The notes beneath the pieces are model-generated. The model was given only the letters and a program-made list of their open reading frames with translations. It had not been told where the DNA came from and ran no database searches. The translations under genes and the position numbers were made by a program. This document shows, piece by piece, positions 57,301 to 63,100 of a stretch of DNA of 64,000 bases. Origin of the DNA: Stercorarius parasiticus (taxonomy: Eukaryota > Chordata > Aves > Charadriiformes > Stercorariidae); NCBI GenBank assembly GCA_013396915.1, contig VWZL01002554.1:196585-260584 (forward strand), written 5' to 3'. The stretch's first letter is position 1. The number at the start of each line of letters is the position of its first letter.

Positions 57301-60157
57301 GGGTTGCAATCCAATCCCGACATTTATTGGAAACTGCACGTAGTAAGGGTTTTGCTTGTGTGTGTATGTATAAGCAGTGCCCTAGGCTTCACTGGTGCTG
57401 CAGAGTTAAGGGAAGATAGTGTAATACCGGCCTCCATCAATGAGTAAATTGAGTAAATACATTTTAATTCCCAGCTTCCCAGTCTGGTTTAGGCAGCTTT
57501 TCTTTTAGTTGGCTTTGGATCTAATACCAGTCTCCCTGACGTGCACATCATTCAACAGCAATGACCTGTCCTGAAGGCCAAGTGTACCAGCAGTGTGGGA
57601 CACCGTGCAACCAGACCTGCAGATCTCTGTCCTACCCGGATGAGGACTGTGATGAACTCTGTGTGGAAGGATGCTACTGTTCCCCCGGGCACTACCTGGA
57701 TGAGCGTGAGGAGTGTGTACCGAAGTCCCACTGCTCTTGTTACTATGACGGTGAGATCTTCCAGCCAGAGGACGTCTTTTCAGATCATTACACCATGTGG
57801 TAAGCGCAGTCAGTTTTCATAACTCATCCCTACATGCTGTGACTCAGAAATTTTTGGATAGCCGGAGTGGTTAACTGGTTCAGTTCCTCAATTCCTTTAC
57901 CTCCTCTGAAACTAGTTTAGAAGAGGGCAAGATTTTGACCCCAATGAACCAAATGGTGAGTTTTGCTGTTGCATCTCTATCCATATAATTTCAAATGCCC
58001 TCTTAGTCAGGAAAAAAGGACTAAGCCCTGTTCCTGCCAGTTTGAAATGGGGTTTAATTACTGACGATAGCTACTTCGAAGGCTTTTAAAATGTTACTTT
58101 AATGTACTGCATTACATTTCTTAATCGTTAAAACCTAATTATCTCTGTGAAAGACACAAATATTAAAAAGCATTTCTAATTGTTAAATTGAATAGCGGTA
58201 CACTGAGAGTAGGAATGTAATTGCTGGGCAACTCCCGGCAAGCCCAGTTTTGGGAACAATGTCTGTTCCTTTTCTCCTCTGCCACAGAAGTCAGAAGTTG
58301 CAGGGACTAAGTGGTCCCTTACCTCTCTCCATAGCAGACCTGACTATTATCTTGCCCAGCTTTATGCCTGTGCAGATGCATTGGATTCAGCTGGACAAGG
58401 CTAGCATACAGCTGGTTTACCATGCTAGTGTATCACTGCAACTATCTTAAGGAAGATTCGCCTTTAATGTTGATGAGCAGAGTGAATGGAGAGCAACAGA
58501 TCAGCAGCAACGAGAGGTGTAATTTTGGTACTCTGACAAGTTCCCTGTGGGCCTGTCTGAAAACAACAGCATGAGTGAAAGCTAAATGTCACTTTGTTAA
58601 ATATAAGCTCTATTTGTTTTTCTTAGCTATTGTGAAAACGGTTTCATGCACTGCAGTACAAACAGAGTTCCTGGTGCCTTCCTGCCAGATGTTTTCGCTG
58701 ATGAGAGGCCATCTGCCAGAAGTTAGTACGCTTTAAGCAATTAATATTTTTTTTTTTCTTTTTTTTCCCCTCTTCGGTCTCTTGGTAATCTAGAGTAGGG
58801 AAGAAGTACCAGAGGTTGCAGTGGCTGGTGATGTTGGAAGTCTTTTTCTAAACCTTTTTTGTTACACGCTGGAAACAAAATGTTTGCATGGGAGGATGCA
58901 GGGCTCATTGTGTCCCACCTCTCAAAATCATAGTTAGCCACTGCACCCTGTCTTTAGTTGAAGAGGTTAAGGGGTTCCCTTGGTGGTGATCTGAGGCCCT
59001 CAGTTTCTATTTGAGGATCACACGACTTCAGTAATTAGCCAGCTTTACACCTCCTGCAGGCTGCAAGTTCTGGTGCATATGAAGCTTTTTGTGGCTTGAA
59101 GGTTAGAGTGCTGCCAGGTGCCGCCTGCGCCCTCCAGCCACCAGGCATCTCACCAGAAAGCCTCCCAGAGACTGACAACCGCCTTGCGGAGCTAGGCACT
59201 GCATTGGAGAACAGGATATTATTGTTCTGGGATTTTCCGAGGTTCTCCACTGATATATGGATGGAGTTTACGGGATTGTGTTGGGAGAGGGGGTCTTGGT
59301 AAACCACCAGTAATAGTGTCACTGGGTGCCCCCCACTGTCCTTCAGGTGAAGCCTTTTAGGTGTATATCTCACCAAACCCTTGCTGTAATGTTACTAAGA
59401 CATAATTTTCCTGATATTAGTGTGTTAAGACTTACAAAATCTCAGAGGGGCATATATCTAGAATTGCTTGAAATAATAACTTGGAGTTTCTTGGGAAATT
59501 CTGATCTTCTTTCAGAACCTGAGTTCTCAAAAACTTAGAAAACTTTGTATTTAAGCTAAGGGCATTGTTATTAACAGTCACCCATGTAGTTATACTCCGT
59601 GTTGGAAGTGACTCTAGGTACAAAAATATATGGTGCCCTTGCTCCTCAGAACATGGATTTTGTGCTGACATTGCTAGTGTACACTGCTTCAGGTTGAAAT
59701 ATGTTTCACACTAAAGTGTGCACATAGCCCTAGTGCAATCTGGAATTGAACGCTTGTACAGCTCTTCTTGCTTCTGTATTAGAACACATGCTTTTATGAT
59801 AGCCTAACTGAGGTTGCTTCATTGGGAGGTGGGGACTGTTACCTTTACAATGTCATTCATAGTGGTGTAGTGGCGTTGCTCCATTCTATATCCTAAATTA
59901 GTTTTCTAATAAAAATGTTGACCCATCTTTTAGAAAAATACTGTGCTAACACTACTTGAGTTCTAACTGCAATTTTCGTAAACTTATTTTTGAAAGTAAA
60001 AAGGAGCTTGACATGCAGATACCCCATGGAAAAATTTGTCTGTCCTGCAAACAACCCGAGAGCTGAAGGGTTGGAGTGTGCCAAGACTTGCCAGAATTAT
60101 GACTTGGAATGCGTCAGCCATGGCTGTGTATCTGGATGCCTTTGTCCAAAAGGGATG
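12289..60157 (+). CDS. VWF: von Willebrand factor, 5' part of gene (exons 2-18, partial)
   Basis: Seventeen exons splice by GT-AG introns into one open frame of 812 codons. The product matches the N-terminus of vertebrate VWF throughout: signal peptide (about residues 1-19), D1 (about 33-383), D2 (about 386-757), a furin-type site R758-I-K-R761, and the start of D' (from S762). VWF is a secreted glycoprotein of endothelium and thrombocytes/platelets. Its propeptide (D1-D2) directs disulfide-linked multimer formation in the Golgi and storage in Weibel-Palade bodies; D' together with D3 binds factor VIII. CGLCG motifs are present at 157-161 (D1) and 519-523 (D2). Exon lengths equal those I recall for human VWF except exon 3 (159 versus 165 nt), which gives a constant two-residue offset downstream. 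The untranslated first exon was not located, and the gene runs off the right edge after exon 18. Identity is very secure; the species is unknown. Confidence 0.97.
12344..12929 (+). other. VWF intron 2
   Basis: 586 bp, phase 1, GT-AG (gtaggaa ... gatatccag). An A-run lies near 12757-12766. No repeat element or gene is recognised. Confidence 0.9.
12930..13088 (+). CDS. VWF: VWF exon 3: start of D1
   Basis: 159 nt encoding residues 19-72. It covers a short serine-rich linker after the signal peptide and the first strands of the D1 VWD fold. The family hallmarks visible are C33-S-L-F-G, T43-F-D-G, Y49-S-F-A-G and C55-S-Y-L-L-A. Human exon 3 is recalled as 165 nt; the two missing residues lie in the variable linker before C33, which shifts all later numbering by two. 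Acceptor gatatccag, donor gtgagtc. Confidence 0.96.
   Translation, partial: DHQVLCFRSHQFPVAAFLGMTTSKLLMVLSTVLLGTAVTSLLGTVTSVPSRS
13089..14713 (+). other. VWF intron 3
   Basis: 1625 bp, phase 1. Contains a GT/T-rich low-complexity stretch at about 13232-13294. No gene or clear mobile element is seen. Confidence 0.9.
13232..13294. repeat. T/G-rich low-complexity tract
   Basis: Runs of T broken by G, including a repeating ggttt pattern. It resembles a decayed poly-A tail read on the opposite strand or a simple repeat. Confidence 0.6.
14714..14816 (+). CDS. VWF: VWF exon 4: D1, VWD module
   Basis: 103 nt encoding residues 72-106, the same length as recalled for human exon 4. It matches VWF D1 (V-Y-L-G-E-Y/F motif). 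Human VWF has its first propeptide N-glycosylation sequon in this exon (N-G-T, residue 99); here the aligned residues are D-G-G, so the sequon is absent. Phase 1 at the 5' end and phase 2 at the 3' end. The next intron (14817-14903) is only 87 bp, by far the shortest in the window. Confidence 0.95.
14904..15112 (+). CDS. VWF: VWF exon 5: D1 with CGLCG motif
   Basis: 209 nt encoding residues 106-176, equal to the recalled human exon 5. It carries the glycosylation sequon N154-K-T and the CGLCG motif at 157-161, followed by an acidic calcium-site-like segment (N-F-N ... E-D-D-F). In VWF the CGLCG motifs of D1 and D2 are required for interdimer disulfide formation in the Golgi. Acceptor cttcacag, donor gtaagac. 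Confidence 0.97.
17985..18057 (+). mobile_element. CR1 LINE, 3' terminal fragment
   Basis: The last about 73 bp of a CR1 element on the + strand, including the diagnostic 3' UTR (tggacttgatgatcccaagg) and two ATTCTATG-type terminal repeats ending at 18057. It is strongly 5'-truncated and non-coding. Confidence 0.93.
20338..20389. repeat. A-rich low-complexity tract
   Basis: A runs broken by C (aaacaaaa/aaacccc patterns). A simple A-rich repeat with no adjacent retroposon body recognised. Confidence 0.6.
22741..22753. repeat. Poly-A tract
   Basis: An uninterrupted run of A followed by C-interrupted A runs. It may be a retroposed tail, but no source sequence is recognisable upstream. Confidence 0.6.
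23558..23583. repeat. AT/AC dinucleotide microsatellite
   Basis: Alternating TA/CA dinucleotides (tatatatacacatatata core) in intron 5. Likely length-polymorphic. Confidence 0.75.
24274..25060 (-). mobile_element. CR1 LINE with C-terminal RT frame, one internal stop
   Basis: About 790 bp of CR1 inserted against the direction of VWF. The 3' end, with the degraded ATTCTATG-type terminus, is at 24274. The minus strand encodes the C-terminal part of the CR1 ORF2 reverse transcriptase in two pieces: 25026 to 24727 and 24717 to 24364. They lie in the same frame and are separated by one TGA at 24726-24724, where related copies in this window have a sense codon. It is 5'-truncated, with no endonuclease or catalytic RT core, so it cannot transpose. 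The match fades near 25060. Confidence 0.94.
25207..25331 (+). CDS. VWF: VWF exon 6: end of D1 VWD module
   Basis: 125 nt encoding residues 176-217, the length recalled for human exon 6. It includes the Y-D-F-A-N-S-W-A-L signature of VWF D domains and the sequon N209-I-S, which is equivalent to human N211. Acceptor attcacag. The donor is aag|gttggt, a weak match to consensus, so this donor could be less efficient. The downstream intron is phase 0. Confidence 0.96.
28581..28596. repeat. Poly-T tract
   Basis: Sixteen consecutive T bases in intron 6. Confidence 0.6.
29820..30060 (-). mobile_element. CR1 LINE, old 3' fragment
   Basis: On the minus strand this matches the CR1 3' region: the + strand shows agaccttctagtccagcc and later the (complement of the) 'heading the cluster of [11 protein letters not shown]' coding end. 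It is clearly more diverged than the copies at 24274 and 53366, so it is an older insertion. Edges are approximate. Confidence 0.8.
32303..32366. repeat. Imperfect tandem repeat, about 25-bp unit
   Basis: A unit starting catgactatgag and ending in agctct occurs twice in succession, with a partial third copy (cttgactatgatg). Local duplication about 170 bp upstream of exon 7. Confidence 0.65.
32536..32752 (+). CDS. VWF: VWF exon 7: D1, C8 module
   Basis: 217 nt encoding residues 218-290, equal to the recalled human exon 7. This is the cysteine-rich C8 module of D1, with the conserved V-D-P-E-S/P-Y-I segment (239-245) and closely spaced cysteines at 223, 235, 248, 253, 255, 261 and 263. The cysteine pattern matches human VWF. 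Acceptor tcgtgcag, donor gtaagct. Confidence 0.97.
32753..34878 (+). other. VWF intron 7
   Basis: 2,126 bp, phase 1. Unique AT-rich sequence with a short GAT-triplet run near 34089-34099. No gene or mobile element recognised. Confidence 0.85.
34879..35001 (+). CDS. VWF: VWF exon 8: TIL1 module
   Basis: 123 nt encoding residues 290-331, equal to the recalled human exon 8. It is the first TIL (trypsin-inhibitor-like) module, with the C-P-x-G-M-E-Y start, C-x(3)-C-x(3)-C spacing and the C-V-D-G-C-S-C-P end typical of VWF and mucins. Acceptor tgtttcag, donor gtaattt. Phase 1 on both sides. Confidence 0.97.
35002..38124 (+). other. VWF intron 8
   Basis: 3,123 bp, phase 1. Contains a CR1 copy on the + strand (about 36236-36719), a short duplicated 12-mer (tgaggggtcatt) at 35825-35851 and T-rich tracts near 35633-35662 and 36926-36975. 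No other gene seen. Confidence 0.85.
36236..36719 (+). mobile_element. CR1 LINE, 3' fragment
   Basis: About 480 bp of CR1 in the same orientation as VWF. It encodes the C-terminal end of the ORF2 reverse transcriptase ([11 protein letters not shown] ... [12 protein letters not shown] start), broken by a stop near 36493 and a frame change after it. It then has the CR1 3' UTR ending in attctatga at 36719. It is 5'-truncated and inactive. The terminal ATTCTATG repeat is reduced to about one unit. Confidence 0.93.
38125..38236 (+). CDS. VWF: VWF exon 9: TIL1/E1 module
   Basis: 112 nt encoding residues 331-368, equal to the recalled human exon 9. It completes TIL1 and enters the small VWC-like E1 module ([13 protein letters not shown]). 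All cysteines align with human VWF. The last codon is split, TG|C, across intron 9 (phase 2). Acceptor ctatccag, donor gtaaatt. Confidence 0.96.
39490..40052 (+). mobile_element. CR1 LINE, old 3' fragment
   Basis: Diverged CR1 on the + strand. Recognisable pieces are ctggccagtgaagga (39502), a 'gggctccc...caagagagata' block (about 39582-39605), the block corresponding to the end of ORF2 (ctgagatggtgcagcactgggacag, in part), gaggtcccttcaaacatta near the end, and a terminal cctatgattctgt. The many substitutions and indels mean no frame survives, so it is older than the other copies. The left edge is uncertain. Confidence 0.75.
40228..40251 (+). mobile_element. Possible CR1 3' tail remnant
   Basis: Two adjacent ATTCTATG-like units (gattctatgactctatgat) without a recognisable CR1 body. 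It may be a relic tail of the element ending near 40052 or a chance match. Confidence 0.35.
40412..40458 (+). CDS. VWF: VWF exon 10: E1 module
   Basis: 47 nt encoding residues 368-384, the smallest exon here and equal to the recalled human exon 10. It completes the E1 module with the C-I-C-R ... W-I-C-S-N-x-E-C-P pattern. It is too short to be found as an open frame and was placed by splice phase (2 in, 1 out) and the cysteine pattern. Acceptor tttcctag, donor gtatgtt. Confidence 0.94.
40459..44742 (+). other. VWF intron 10
   Basis: 4,284 bp, phase 1. Contains long T runs (40535-40553 and about 41403-41417). A GC-richer stretch at about 40930-41350 has overlapping open frames in several registers; none resembles a known protein. 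No CR1 recognised. Confidence 0.85.
40535..40553. repeat. Poly-T tract
   Basis: Nineteen consecutive T bases shortly downstream of exon 10. A likely length-variable homopolymer. Confidence 0.7.
44743..44879 (+). CDS. VWF: VWF exon 11: start of D2
   Basis: 137 nt encoding residues 384-429, equal to the recalled human exon 11. It opens D2 with the [16 protein letters not shown] segment, the VWD hallmarks [11 protein letters not shown], and I-V/I-I-E-T-V-Q at the end. Acceptor atttttcag, donor gtaacag. The intron after it is phase 0. The frame is also open upstream of the acceptor, but only the part after the AG matches VWF. Confidence 0.97.
44880..46276 (+). other. VWF intron 11, GC-rich
   Basis: 1,397 bp, phase 0. 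Richer in G+C than the other introns, particularly about 45060-46100, with several open frames on both strands, none matching a known protein. The CpG density is not high enough by eye to call a CpG island. No mobile element recognised. Confidence 0.8.
46277..46415 (+). CDS. VWF: VWF exon 12: D2, VWD module
   Basis: 139 nt encoding residues 430-476, equal to the recalled human exon 12. It matches D2: [12 protein letters not shown] at the start, then N-S-L-I-K-M-K-H-G and D-G/N-G-Q-D-I-Q-x-P-L-L near the end. Acceptor ctctgtag, donor gtgtgtt. Confidence 0.97.
46416..47028 (+). other. VWF intron 12
   Basis: 613 bp, phase 1. No repeat or gene recognised. Confidence 0.88.
47029..47129 (+). CDS. 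VWF: VWF exon 13: D2, VWD module
   Basis: 101 nt encoding residues 476-509, equal to the recalled human exon 13. It matches the D2 strand region S-V-R-L-T/S-Y-G-E-D-L-Q-I/M-D-W-D-G. The acceptor is cctaag, with A rather than the preferred pyrimidine before AG and a short pyrimidine tract. Donor gtactct. Confidence 0.96.
47130..50094 (+). other. VWF intron 13
   Basis: 2,965 bp, phase 0. Contains short T-rich tracts (47333-47359) and otherwise unique AT-rich sequence. No mobile element or second gene recognised. Confidence 0.85.
50095..50290 (+). CDS. VWF: VWF exon 14: D2 with CGLCG motif
   Basis: 196 nt encoding residues 510-575, equal to the recalled human exon 14. It carries the second CGLCG motif (519-523), then [15 protein letters not shown] and D-F-G-N-S/A-W-K-L, almost identical to human D2. 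The residues just before the motif (S-E-R-M, 515-518) differ from the human A-G-K-T. Acceptor ttccatag, donor gtactga. Phase 0 in, 1 out; the codon over the junction reads G|CC (Ala575). Confidence 0.97.
50291..51196 (+). other. VWF intron 14
   Basis: 906 bp, phase 1. A-rich and T-rich short tracts (near 50439-50456 and 51087-51100). No gene or mobile element recognised. Confidence 0.87.
51197..51412 (+). CDS. VWF: VWF exon 15: D2, C8 module
   Basis: 216 nt encoding residues 575-647, equal to the recalled human exon 15. This is the C8 module of D2: F-E-P/A-C-H, V-S-P-x-P-Y, N-C-R-x-D-V-C-S-C-S, C-L-C-x-A and Y-A-A-A-C-A. All cysteines are conserved with human. Acceptor ctttttag; donor gtaagtg, close to consensus. 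Confidence 0.97.
51877..52042 (-). mobile_element. CR1 LINE, old 3' fragment
   Basis: The + strand shows atagaacagaatcataga, the reverse complement of a decayed CR1 3' tail, followed by the characteristic stretch ending aatatctccaaggatggaga and cacaacctctctgg at 52028-52041. It is diverged and short. Orientation is opposite to VWF. The edges are approximate. Confidence 0.8.
53290..54882 (+). mobile_element. CR1 LINE (outer copy), split by a second CR1
   Basis: A CR1 of a subfamily distinct from the inner copy, on the + strand. The 5' part is 53290-53365 (tgggcccaaagagttgtggt), and the reading resumes at 53941 (gggctcagtattgggg). It continues through the RT region (I-F-I-N-D-L at 53972-53989), a second C-terminal RT segment (54313 onward: R-N-S-V-A-S-R ... 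[15 protein letters not shown]), the 3' UTR and two ATTCTATG-type repeats ending at 54882. Several frameshifts and stops break the frame. The inner element lies exactly between the two halves. Confidence 0.93.
53366..53935 (+). mobile_element. CR1 LINE (inner, younger copy)
   Basis: A 5'-truncated CR1 of about 570 bp inserted in the same orientation inside the outer CR1. It ends in a degenerate ATTCTATG-type repeat (tctatatttctatgattctctg). Its frame is open from 53379 to 53933, and it encodes the C-terminal part of the ORF2 reverse transcriptase past the usual end of the protein. The usual stop is missing because a small deletion near 53855-53890 shortened the 3' UTR. It is most similar to the copies at 24274 and 36236. 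It cannot transpose because it lacks the endonuclease and RT core. Confidence 0.92.
55929..55945. repeat. Poly-T tract
   Basis: Seventeen consecutive T bases followed by AAAAA in intron 15. Confidence 0.65.
57559..57799 (+). CDS. VWF: VWF exon 16: TIL2/E2 modules of D2
   Basis: 241 nt encoding residues 647-727, equal to the recalled human exon 16. It holds TIL2 ([14 protein letters not shown]) with the sequon N664-Q-T (human N666), and the E2 start [12 protein letters not shown]. Human VWF has an RGD tripeptide at 698-700; the aligned residues here are R696-E-E698, so the integrin-type motif is absent. Acceptor ttcaacag, donor gtaagcg. Phase 1 in, 2 out. Confidence 0.97.
57800..58626 (+). 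other. VWF intron 16
   Basis: 827 bp, phase 2. No repeat or gene recognised. Confidence 0.88.
58627..58721 (+). CDS. VWF: VWF exon 17: end of D2, start of furin site
   Basis: 95 nt encoding residues 727-759, equal to the recalled human exon 17. It completes E2 (C-Y-C-E-N/D-G-F-M-H-C) and the variable linker before propeptide cleavage. It ends with A-R and the first base of the next codon, so the furin site R-I-K-R is split between exons 17 and 18. Acceptor tttcttag, donor gttagta (weak). Confidence 0.95.
58722..59996 (+). other. VWF intron 17
   Basis: 1,275 bp, phase 1. T-rich tract at about 58747-58768. No mobile element or gene recognised. Confidence 0.87.
59997..60157 (+). CDS. VWF: VWF exon 18: furin site and start of D'
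   Basis: 161 nt encoding residues 759-812, equal to the recalled human exon 18. It completes R758-I-K-R761, the expected furin cleavage site (human R-S-K-R), so mature VWF should start at S762. It then encodes the TIL' module of D', including [15 protein letters not shown] and G-C-V-S-G-C-L-C-P, which in human contributes to factor VIII binding. The acceptor is ttgaaag, with A before AG and a poor pyrimidine tract; it is chosen because only this AG keeps the frame and length. Donor gtaagca. Last exon in the window. Confidence 0.95.
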
Positions 60158-63100
60158 GTAAGCAGGCTCCTCTTTGTTTTCTTACCTTCATTTTTACCTG
60201 CCAGCAGTCTTCTTGTGGTCTGGAAATACGTGGTTGTGAAGTATTGACTCTGCCAAATTGTGGTTGGTTTAAAATATGTCTATTAGTATATCTGCATCGA
60301 AGATCAAGTTAAACTTGTAATAATAATTGATAAACAAAAAGCCAAACCCCACTTTTTTTTAAGACCAATTTGTGTCTTCCTTCAACTCTCCTCCCAAACT
60401 CTTCCTCAGCCTTGCTGAACTTCCCTACTCACACAGACAAAAGTACACAGGCACCCATACCCCAAATACCCACCCCACATGCAGACAAACCCTCCTGCTG
60501 ATACTAATTGCCTCCTTGTCACGTCTCCATCTCTGCTGCTGCCTTCCTGTGTGTTGTATCAAACTGAGGGTTCTCCATGAGACAGAACGTGGGATGTGAA
60601 ACTTGCTAAGATGTTGTCAGAGGGTGTCCTGAGTTGCAGACGTTGTGCTGAGCATGCTTTTTTCACTGGTAAATGTTTTTTGGAGTCCAGGGTTATGTTC
60701 CCCTGCAACCCCCAAATTTAATCATTAGTTTAGTCATTTTTAAATAGAGCAAGTAGGTATTTGCTAAGCCAGTAACTGTGAAATCAGTATCAATTTAGAG
60801 CCCTCATAAAAAAGAGGCAGAGTAGATTAGACAGCAGATTGCTGTTGCTGTTCTCCGAGCAATCGAAAAAAGCATCAGTGTTCATTGCTGTGCAATACTC
60901 TCTGGGCAGGTGCACAGGATCTCACTGGGGATATAGTCCCAGGCGTCACATGAACAAGATAGAGGTGGAGCACATGGTATGCTCTTTATAAAGTTGAGTA
61001 AGTGGCACTTTTGAGTACTCTGTCCTGGAAAACTGCTGGGATTAAGAAGTTTATTAAGTTCAATGTATGAAATGCAGATGAAAATACCTGACAGATGCTG
61101 GAAAAAGAGTTAAGACTGTGTCTTTATTTTGTTTGACGGCTAAAATACTTTACAGTTATGAGACTTTATTTGATACCTATGGTACTTGGAGATGTGCTGG
61201 TGCAGTTTTCTGACTCAGAGGGGCATATGGTAAAGCAAGATGTTTTCAAATGCTGCAATCCAGGAAGTCTAAAAATGCAAAAGATAACTTTTATTTTTTT
61301 ACTCTTTTATACCTATTCAAGGTTCAGGCTCAGGTTAATATGCACTGGACATTGTTAGCAAATGAAGGTGTGAGTTATTACTTCTAGGGCTGAGATGCGT
61401 GTTTATATTTAGGCATCAGCTCTAATGAATTGACTTAATCCACTAGTTTAACTTCCATTTAAAAAAGCAATTAACATTCTCTGGAAACATGTATTTTTAT
61501 AAAGATGGTGGTTTTTTTTCCTGCTTCTATATGAATACAGATGTTTTCTCCCTCAAAATTCCTGCCATTTTCTTAGTAGAAACAAACAAACAAAAAAGAA
61601 TTCTTATAACAGAGGCATTTCTAAGATTAATATTCATATATTTTGACTTTGCTACCATATTTTGCTGATAAACACACATTTATGTAAATAGATGATACTG
61701 CAGAATGAAATGACAGCTGTAGACAAAATCTCAGGCTTGTGAAGTATCTTGTTATTCTGAAGTGAAAAATACTGAACATAACTTGAAGGCATTCATATCA
61801 ATATTGAGCAAATTTTCACTGCAATTTTATAAGTGTTGTTTCTTTTCACATTTTTTTTTAAAAATGTCTTTCCTTTTAGAAAAGAATATTCCTAAATAAT
61901 AGTGTGATAAGTAAACTTACAGAAGTTTGTGTACTGGTAAAGTTCCAATACATCTTTCTCTGTATATAAAAATCCGAGTTCTTTGGTTTGGTGAAGGGGC
62001 TTTAGACTTGGTTTCAGTTTCAGGATATGGTAATAGTACACTTGAGAGATAATAACGGAAAACAAATTATGGTAACTACACGAAAAAAAAAAGAAAACAA
62101 AAGTGGCAGCTCCCCATCCCAAATCTACTTTCCTAGTAATTAACCTTTGTGTTTAGTATAGCATTTCCTCTTCCTTTTCAGTAGGTTGGAATTATCATTC
62201 AAACAGTTGTTTCATAAAATTCTTGCCAGGAGAAACAGTCCTTGGCATTCTGGAATTGTAAACCTCAGTTTACTCCGCAGCAATGTAAAACACACCACTG
62301 AACTCAACAAGATGGTTTGTCAGGGTTTGGATAGAAGAATCGGGCCCAGTATTTTTTCAAAAAACCCCTAGTAAAATAAGCTCTTTGTCCGCTAGATGAC
62401 AGTATGGTTCAATCTTCCAGTAAACTCAGTCTATAACTGCTTGCACTCCTTGGCTTCCCGCCTGGCAGAGAATAAAAATTGCAAGATTCACGTTTCTCAA
62501 AGCCACGATGTGAGAAGCCAGTATGTAGGTGACTTTTTTGTAACCATGGCCATGCAAAGCCAGGCTCAAGCTCGGTGCTTTCATTATGTGAGTACCCATG
62601 GCCATGCATTAGACTCCTGGTGTGTGGTTCCCTGGGACCTGCCAGCTTGTTGCCAAAGAGCAGTTTTCTCCTCATCTCCAATAGGTACTTAACCAGGATG
62701 GTCTGGGGGAGGCTTTTTCCTTATTTCTTTTCTCCTTTCCCCAATGAGCCTCTGTGCTCCCAGTGTTATTTGCCAAAGACTGAAGGATTTGGGTCGGTGA
62801 CCAGGTTCTCCTTTCCATGCAGCCTCTCTCTCCCTTAAAGACTCTGGGCATGCTGAGGGAAAGCGCTGCAAAGTCACTAAGTCTGTGTTTTTCAGACTTG
62901 TACCAACGGAGTTGAACAATAAAGGGACCGGAAAAAGGTATTACTATTCCTTTTACTGGTCGTTCTCCCTTGTTGGTGTTCTGTAATCCTGTTTAATTTA
63001 CAAGCTCTCATGGAGGTGAGCTACTTGTGCCATTTTACTGAAGGTTTCTTTTTTTTTTTTCTTTTGCAGTACGTTAGCGTATAGAAATTATGACTGGTCA

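Larger units (their letters stand above)
51413..57558 (+). other. VWF intron 15
   Basis: 6,146 bp, phase 1. Contains an old minus-strand CR1 fragment (51877-52042), the nested pair of + strand CR1 copies (53290-54882), a GA-rich tract at about 52434-52458 and a T run at 55929-55945. The flanking sequence is unique. No host gene recognised apart from VWF. Confidence 0.86.

Noticed and set aside
61155..61212. Exon-like segment after tttacag in intron 18
   Set aside because: No cysteine pattern and no VWF similarity in the phase required after exon 18.
62894..62938. Exon-like segment (ttttcag ... aaaaag|gtatta)
   Set aside because: Open in one frame but without cysteines or any similarity to the TIL'/E' region expected for VWF exon 19.
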